DNA of 9,510 nucleotides, taken from Desulfobacterales bacterium. Lineage in GTDB: Bacteria; Desulfobacterota; Desulfobacteria; Desulfobacterales; C00003106. Numbering within the stretch: the stretch's first letter is position 1; each line of letters opens with the position of its first letter. The stretch lies in NCBI GenBank assembly GCA_030594505.1, contig JAUVFC010000050.1, forward strand, positions 1 through 9,510, given 5' to 3'. The notes beneath the pieces were generated by a model. That model saw only the letters and a program-made list of their open reading frames with translations. It was not told the DNA's origin and ran no database searches. Positions 5,444 to 9,510 of this stretch are shown here, piece by piece. The translations under genes were made by a program, and so were the position numbers.

Positions 5444-6385
5444 ATGAAAAAAACAAAGGTCGGCGTGGTAGGGGTTGGATATCTTGGTAAATTTCATGCT
5501 GAAAAGTATGCCGGCATGGATGACGTAGAATTGGTGGGGGTCGTAGATAACGACCTGGACAAAGCACGTTCAGTTGCTGAGAAATTCAATACCAGGGCAC
5601 TGACGAATTATAAGGACCTTATCGGCAAGATAGATGCGGTTAGTGTTGTCACTCAAACGCCGAATCATTTCAATATCAGTAAGGACTTTTTGGAAAATGA
5701 TGTGGATGTACTCATCGAAAAGCCTATAACGACAACCCTTAAAGAGGCCAACGCCTTGATCGACATTGCTGATGCACGTGGGCAAATCATTCAGGTCGGT
5801 CATTTAGAACGGTTTAATCCCGCGGTTATAGCGCTTGAAGGTGTTATCAACCAACCGATATTTATTGAATCTCATCGGTTGAGCATCTATCAGGCAAGGG
5901 GCACTGATGTTGACGTAGTGCTCGATTTAATGATTCATGATATTGATATCATATTAAATTTTGTCAAATCAGAAGTCAGGAAAATAGATGCGGTGGGCGT
6001 ATCGATTGTGTCTCCTTATATAGATATTGTAAACGCCAGACTGACATTTGCGAACAACTGCGTCGCCAATATAACGGCAAGCCGCATCTCCATGAAATCG
6101 ATGCGAAAAATCCGCCTCTTTCAAAAGGACGCATATATAGCTGTCGATTATGCAAATCGTGATATCACCGTGGTAAAACGGGACAACAACAATTCGTCCG
6201 GACTTATCCCCGGTATGGATATAAAGCAGATGAATTTTACACAGGCAGACCCATTAGACGCGGAATTACGATCATTCATGCGGTGTGTATCAAAGCGGGA
6301 AGGCCCGGCAGTCTCAGGCCGTGACGGGAGAAACGCCCTGAAAGTGGCGCTAAGCGTCATAGATCAAATCAAGAAGGCGAAATGA
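5444..6385 (+). CDS. Gfo/Idh/MocA-family NAD(P)-dependent oxidoreductase, GnnA-like candidate
   Basis: A 313-residue cytoplasmic dehydrogenase of normal family length. The Rossmann domain opens with GVGYLGKFHAEKY (10-22). The conserved EKP is at 92-94, GHLERFNP at 119-126, and the catalytic-type histidine lies in DLMIHDID (161-168, His165). The stop overlaps the lpxB start as ATGA, so the two are translationally coupled and the substrate is probably a lipid A precursor sugar. The best-known relative in such a setting is GnnA, which oxidises UDP-GlcNAc at C3 so that GnnB can aminate it, giving lipid A with an amide-linked acyl chain at that position. No GnnB aminotransferase or lpxA is in the window. 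The family is certain and the lipid A link is strong by context; the GnnA reaction is inference. Confidence 0.88.
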   Translation: MKKTKVGVVGVGYLGKFHAEKYAGMDDVELVGVVDNDLDKARSVAEKFNTRALTNYKDLIGKIDAVSVVTQTPNHFNISKDFLENDVDVLIEKPITTTLKEANALIDIADARGQIIQVGHLERFNPAVIALEGVINQPIFIESHRLSIYQARGTDVDVVLDLMIHDIDIILNFVKSEVRKIDAVGVSIVSPYIDIVNARLTFANNCVANITASRISMKSMRKIRLFQKDAYIAVDYANRDITVVKRDNNNSSGLIPGMDIKQMNFTQADPLDAELRSFMRCVSKREGPAVSGRDGRNALKVALSVIDQIKKAK

Positions 6386-7506
6386 GAAAAAGAATAATGA
6401 TCATTGCGGGAGAGGCCTCCGGTGATCTCCACGGAGCCAACCTGGTCAGGGCGATACAGGCACACGATCCCTCCATTTCCTTCTTGGGGGTGGGTGGCGC
6501 CGCACTGAAAGGAACCGGGGTAACGATCCGGGTCAATGCTGAAACGCTTTCAGTAGTCGGTCTTTCCGAAGTGTTTTCAAAAATCGGGACAATCCTTAAA
6601 GCGCTCTCTGTGTTGAAAAAAGATCTAAAGAGGCTGCGCCCGGATCTTCTCATACTGATCGATTTTCCCGATTTCAACCTCAAACTGGCTGCTGCGGCAA
6701 AAAAAATGAATATCCCGGTCATGTATTATATCAGTCCGCAAGTATGGGCGTGGAGAACAGGCCGTGTTAAAAAAATCCGAAAACTGGTTAACGAAATGGT
6801 GGTTATTCTCCCTTTTGAGGCTGATTTTTACAAAGAACATAATATACCTGTAACCTTTGTAGGTCATCCCTTATTAGACAATATCTCACCGGAGGATTTT
6901 AACAATACCCTGAACAAAGAAGGGGCGCCGATCATAGGTCTCCTGCCGGGGAGTCGCAATGAGGAGGTTGCGCGCCTCCTTCCTGTAATGCTGCAGGCGG
7001 CGGAAATAATATCCGAACAGACCCGGGAAGTTAAATTCACCATACCTGTAGCCCCATCATTGGATAAAGACAAAATGGAAGAGATGGCAAGGGGGTGCAG
7101 GGCCGACATATCGATTGTACAAGGTAATATACATATACATAAAGTACTTCATTCAGCCTCTTTTGTAATCTCGGCATCCGGAACGGCCACTCTGGAGGCA
7201 GCGCTATTTGGCACACCAATGATCATTGTATATAAAATCTCCCCGTTCAGTTACTGGCTGGGGACAAAACTGATACGGGTAAAACATGTCGGCCTGGCCA
7301 ACCTCATCGCCGGTAAAGAGGTTGTCCCGGAACTGATTCAGGAAAGCGCATCTCCTGAAAATATTGCCGACCACGCTTTAAGGCTTCTTAAAGACAAAGA
7401 AGCTCGTGCTGAAATGCAACAACAACTTAATGCCATCAGAAAAGAGCTGGGCGCCCCCGGAGCGTCAGCGATGGCCGCCAAAGTAGCGCTGAGGATGCTT
7501 GCGTGA
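6382..7506 (+). CDS. lpxB: Lipid-A-disaccharide synthase
   Basis: A peripheral inner-membrane glycosyltransferase (GT19) that joins UDP-2,3-diacylglucosamine to lipid X, forming the beta-1,6 disaccharide of lipid A. At 374 residues it has normal family length. Motifs in order: AGEASGD (9-15), DFPDFN (94-99), YYISPQVWAWR (115-125), GHPL (161-164), GLLPGSR (186-192), SGTATLEAAL (266-275) and GLANLIAGKEVVPELIQ (304-320), which together cover donor and acceptor sites. The ATG overlaps the upstream oxidoreductase stop (ATGA), with AAGAAGG just upstream as ribosome binding site. The TGA stop is followed immediately by a heptamer repeat array that runs up to msbA. Nothing is missing or unusual in the protein. 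Confidence 0.97.
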   Translation: MRKRIMIIAGEASGDLHGANLVRAIQAHDPSISFLGVGGAALKGTGVTIRVNAETLSVVGLSEVFSKIGTILKALSVLKKDLKRLRPDLLILIDFPDFNLKLAAAAKKMNIPVMYYISPQVWAWRTGRVKKIRKLVNEMVVILPFEADFYKEHNIPVTFVGHPLLDNISPEDFNNTLNKEGAPIIGLLPGSRNEEVARLLPVMLQAAEIISEQTREVKFTIPVAPSLDKDKMEEMARGCRADISIVQGNIHIHKVLHSASFVISASGTATLEAALFGTPMIIVYKISPFSYWLGTKLIRVKHVGLANLIAGKEVVPELIQESASPENIADHALRLLKDKEARAEMQQQLNAIRKELGAPGASAMAAKVALRMLA

Positions 7507-7576
7507 CAAGAGAAGAGGACAGAGGACAGAGGACAGAAGTCAGAGAATAGAAGTCAGAGAATAGAGAATAGAAACA
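7507..7576 (+). repeat. Single-armed heptamer array between lpxB and msbA
   Basis: The whole 72-base spacer is heptamers in one phase: AGAGGAC three times, then AGAAGTC and AGAGAAT units alternating, flanked by degenerate CAAGAGA and AGAAACA. It starts at the first base after the lpxB stop and ends two bases before the msbA ATG. It belongs to the same family as the arrays at 1628-1662, 1747-1781 and 3813-3992, but has no inverted partner here. It therefore forms the entire msbA leader inside the operon, and its purine-rich AGAG units are the only Shine-Dalgarno-like sequence available. Confidence 0.85.
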
Positions 7577-7578
7577 AT

Positions 7579-9330
7579 ATGGACAAAAAAAATAAATCTT
7601 CCGATATAGAACTCTTAAAAAGACTGTTCCCCGTCGTAAAGAACTACTGGATGCGTCTGACATTTGCGATGATATGTATGCTCGGAATCGCGGGCACAAC
7701 ATCGACAATAGCCTTTATATTCAAGCCGATAATAGACGACATTTTTATCAAAAAAGATGCTGATATGCTCAGATTGCTCCCGCTTGCCATTATCGGCATC
7801 TATATTATCCAGGGAGTTTTCCACTTTGGTCAGGCTTACCTGATGAATTATGTGGGACAACGTGTTATAAAACAATTACGAGACGATCTTTATTCTCACA
7901 TACAGACCCTGTCGTTATCGTTCTTTTCCAGGAACAAAACAGGCATTCTTATGTCCAGGATAATCAATGACGTCAATCTCGTTAAAATGATGGTCTCCGG
8001 CGCTATAACCGGTATTCTTAAAGACTTCTTTACCGTCATAGCTCTCCTTTTTGTGATATTCTACCGTGACTGGAAGCTTGCGACTCTGGCCGTTACCGTC
8101 TTGCCGTTAGCAGTCATCCCCCTTGTAAAATTCGGGCGCAGGATGCGCAGCGCCAGCACAGGGTGCCAGGAAGCAACCGCCGACATGAACGTCCTCCTGC
8201 ACGAAACCTTCTCAGGGACAAGAATCGTAAAGATATTCGGAATGGAAGATTATGAAAATAAGCGGTTCTTTCAGAGGACATTTCGTCTGTTTCGTAACGA
8301 ATTAAAGGCCGTCACGGTACGTGCCATGTCTCCGTCCGTCATAGACCTGCTGGGGGCGATAGGTATCTCCTTTATTATCTGGTATGGCGGATACAATGTA
8401 CTCAAAGGCACGGCAACCCCCGGAACTTTTTTTTCCTTTATGGCGGCGGTATCGATGCTCTTTAAACCGGTAAGAAGGATGAGCGTTTTAAACAATACGC
8501 TGCAGGAAGGACTGGCTGCCGCAGTGCGGATTTATGACATAATGGACACAAAACCGGAAGTCCGGGAAAAAGAGAACACCAAAAATATCCCGCTCGGGAG
8601 CCATTCTGTAACTTTTCGTAATGTGTCGTTTAAATATGAGGATGATCTCGTTCTGAAAAATATCGATCTCCGTGTCTCTGCCGGCGAGGTGCTGGCCCTT
8701 GTGGGAACGAGCGGAGGGGGGAAAACGTCCCTTGTCAATCTGATCCCGCGCTTCTACGATGTATGCGAAGGCTCGATCATGATCGATGACACGGACATCA
8801 GGGATATCACTCTCGCATCGTTGCGCAGGCAGATTGCTATGGTTACACAAGACACCATCCTGTTTAATGATACTATTCGAAACAATATCGCCTACGGGAA
8901 CTTGAACGCTTCAGAGGAAGATATCACCCGGGCTGCCAGGGCTGCGTATGCGTATGATTTTATCAAAGCCCTTCCCAATGGTTTCGACACAATGGCCGGA
9001 GAAATGGGAGCCCGTCTTTCCGGTGGCGAAAAACAGCGGATCTGCATCGCCCGCGCTCTCTTGAAAAACGCCCCTGTTCTGATTTTAGACGAGGCAACGT
9101 CCGCGCTTGACACAGTGTCAGAGCTTGCCGTGCAGAAAGCCCTTGAAAATCTGATGAAGGGACGCACTACATTTGTGATTGCGCATCGGCTTTCTACCGT
9201 CCGCAGCGCAGACAGGATCGTTGTTATCGTAAAGGGAACGATTGTAGAGGAAGGAGAACACGAAGAACTTCTTGCCATGAAAGGCGAATATTTCAAACTT
9301 CATGAATTACAGTTTAAAAATGATAAGTAA
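7579..9330 (+). CDS. msbA: Lipid A / LPS-core flippase, ABC transporter with fused permease and ATPase
   Basis: A 583-residue half-transporter that homodimerises in the inner membrane and flips lipid A-core to the periplasmic leaflet. The membrane domain (about 20-305) has six hydrophobic segments, roughly 27-49, 62-85, 137-162, 165-185, 247-271 and 280-300. The ATPase domain (about 340-580) has A-loop Tyr353, Walker A GTSGGGKT (376-383), Q-loop Gln424, signature LSGGEKQR (480-487), Walker B LILDEATSAL (501-510) with Glu505, and H-loop His536; all are intact. Similar exporters handle other lipids or drugs, but the position directly after lpxB argues for MsbA. The start is the first ATG after the lpxB spacer and has no strong Shine-Dalgarno, only repeat-derived AGAG-rich sequence. 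The stop is followed directly by another repeat. Confidence 0.92.
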   Translation: MDKKNKSSDIELLKRLFPVVKNYWMRLTFAMICMLGIAGTTSTIAFIFKPIIDDIFIKKDADMLRLLPLAIIGIYIIQGVFHFGQAYLMNYVGQRVIKQLRDDLYSHIQTLSLSFFSRNKTGILMSRIINDVNLVKMMVSGAITGILKDFFTVIALLFVIFYRDWKLATLAVTVLPLAVIPLVKFGRRMRSASTGCQEATADMNVLLHETFSGTRIVKIFGMEDYENKRFFQRTFRLFRNELKAVTVRAMSPSVIDLLGAIGISFIIWYGGYNVLKGTATPGTFFSFMAAVSMLFKPVRRMSVLNNTLQEGLAAAVRIYDIMDTKPEVREKENTKNIPLGSHSVTFRNVSFKYEDDLVLKNIDLRVSAGEVLALVGTSGGGKTSLVNLIPRFYDVCEGSIMIDDTDIRDITLASLRRQIAMVTQDTILFNDTIRNNIAYGNLNASEEDITRAARAAYAYDFIKALPNGFDTMAGEMGARLSGGEKQRICIARALLKNAPVLILDEATSALDTVSELAVQKALENLMKGRTTFVIAHRLSTVRSADRIVVIVKGTIVEEGEHEELLAMKGEYFKLHELQFKNDK

Positions 9331-9331
9331 A

Positions 9332-9460
9332 TCAGGACACAGATTCTCACGGATATATACAGTTACAGGTTGCGAGTTACGTGTTACGTGTTACAAGAAT
9401 AAAACTCGCAACTCGTAACTTTATATTCAATATCCTGACAATCTGTGTTCATCTGTGTCC
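9332..9460. repeat. Nested inverted repeats: ACACAGATG-type arms around AGTTACG-type arms
   Basis: Outer arms: GGACACAGATT (9335-9345) with AATCTGTGT (9440-9448) and ATCTGTGTCC (9451-9460), spaced with period 9-10, plus TCAGGA (9332-9337) with TCCTGA (9433-9438). Inner arms: the 18-base segment at 9361-9378 matches the complement of 9403-9420 at 16 positions. The inner family has period 7 (AGTTACG, TGTTACG, GGTTGCG). The repeat begins at the second base after the msbA stop. The remaining 50 bases to the window end show no supported feature. Confidence 0.75.
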
Positions 9461-9510
9461 AAAAAAGACACTAATCAATCATGCCCCGTATTCTTCATCG
9501 ATATATTTTA

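Noticed and set aside
8488..9303. Minus-strand frames opposite the msbA ATPase domain
   Set aside because: They are low-complexity antisense shadows of conserved ABC motifs with no family resemblance.

Overview
The window looks like chromosome from a Gram-negative, lipopolysaccharide-making bacterium. The lipid A genes, the PilZ response regulator, a candidate sigma-54 promoter and the intergenic repeat style all suit Desulfobacterota (the former Deltaproteobacteria) or a nearby phylum. No marker gene fixes the taxon, so this is inference.

Layout. Minus strand, right to left: coaBC (coenzyme A synthesis), a family-4 Fe-S uracil-DNA glycosylase, then a long NfeD/ClpP-class membrane serine protease. 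The three run in the same direction with gaps of 86 and 144 bases and may be cotranscribed. A divergent gap of about 540 bases separates them from a plus-strand gene for a receiver-PilZ response regulator. After a further gap of about 430 bases comes a tight plus-strand lipid A operon: a Gfo/Idh/MocA oxidoreductase (GnnA-like candidate), lpxB (ATGA overlap) and msbA. The oxidoreductase may modify the UDP-sugar precursor, LpxB joins the two sugar halves of lipid A, and MsbA flips the product across the inner membrane.

The genes are ordinary housekeeping genes; the space between them is not. Every intergenic gap except the ATGA overlap holds short degenerate tandem repeats with a period of 7, 8 or 9 bases. 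Most are arranged as inverted pairs, sometimes one family nested in another, so each can fold as a long imperfect hairpin. Families seen: AGAGGAC/AGAGAAT/AGAAGTC (period 7), GCTCATA/GCTGATA (7), AGTTACG/TGTTACG (7), GAAGCTGG (8), CACGAAAG (8), ACAGGATGA (about 9) and ACACAGATG (about 9). All three minus-strand genes take their last residues and stop codon from such repeats, and the leader of msbA is made of them.

Separately, two diverged copies of one quasi-palindromic element of about 140-165 bases lie at 143-284 (minus orientation) and 5238-5401 (plus orientation). Their terminal arms differ in sequence between copies, yet each pair is perfectly complementary within its copy. A central stem shows a T:A to C:G compensatory change. 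This element and the shared layout of the short-period arrays are the parts most likely to be under-described. No tRNA, rRNA, CRISPR array, transposase or phage gene was seen.
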